The translations under genes and the position numbers were made by a program. 6,837 bases of DNA from an uncultured Clostridia bacterium (GTDB taxonomy: Bacteria; Bacillota; Clostridia; Christensenellales; Aristaeellaceae): the NCBI GenBank assembly GCA_947600345.1, contig CANQGC010000157.1:1-6837 (forward strand), read 5' to 3'. This document shows, in pieces, positions 6,831 through 6,837 of the stretch. Every line of letters starts with the position of its first letter. Position 1 is the stretch's first letter. The notes under the pieces are model-generated. The model saw nothing but the letters and a program-made list of their open reading frames with translations. It had not been told where the DNA came from and did not search any database.

Positions 6831-6837
6831 CGTAACC

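Overview
The window reads as GC-rich bacterial chromosome with strong G/C preference at third codon positions. AT-rich islands appear only at promoters, and strong GGAGG-type ribosome binding sites precede most genes. A DUF3798-type substrate-binding protein beside a sugar-type ABC ATPase, a CadC-like ArsR repressor, and a stand-alone heavy-metal-associated (HMA) protein beside an HMA-less metal ATPase together suggest a high-GC Firmicute of the Clostridia. This is inference from gene content; no rRNA or tRNA is present to confirm it.

Layout. (1) Positions 1-2072, minus strand: the first part of an ABC importer operon. A consensus extended -10 promoter (2044-2072) drives a secreted DUF3798-family solute-binding protein (787-1983). 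After a 175-bp spacer with a perfect hairpin comes the nucleotide-binding subunit (1-611), cut by the window edge. Permease genes would be expected just left of the window. (2) Positions 2073-2865: a boundary zone with no intact gene. It holds a very GC-rich palindrome-rich stretch, a start-less C-terminal remnant that looks like an FtsX-family ABC permease, a classic rho-independent terminator, and a truncated second copy of the next gene. (3) Positions 2893-3993, plus strand: an intact polysaccharide pyruvyl transferase family protein. (4) Positions 4067-6763, plus strand: a self-contained Zn/Cd/Pb resistance operon. It has a perfect sigma-A consensus promoter overlapped by a 28-bp near-perfect operator, a CadC-like repressor (4137-4499), a small HMA metal-binding protein (4584-4805), and a P1B-2 type metal-exporting ATPase (4802-6676) overlapping it by 4 bp. 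A strong terminator follows. (5) Positions 6764-6837: intergenic sequence with two further hairpins.

How the genes work together. In the metal operon, the repressor should sit on the operator over the transcription start until Cd(II), Pb(II) or Zn(II) binds, then release it. The ATPase would export the ion, and the HMA protein probably replaces the N-terminal metal-binding domain usually fused to such pumps. In the left operon the binding protein would capture a small, probably sugar-like or nucleoside-like ligand for ATP-driven uptake. The pyruvyl transferase stands apart from both, and its role is probably in surface glycan modification.

I do not see a wholly new multi-gene system. The most informative observations are the two complete metal sites predicted in one repressor, the split HMA/ATPase arrangement, the in-register decayed duplicate of the pyruvyl transferase, and the string of perfect palindromes in intergenic DNA.
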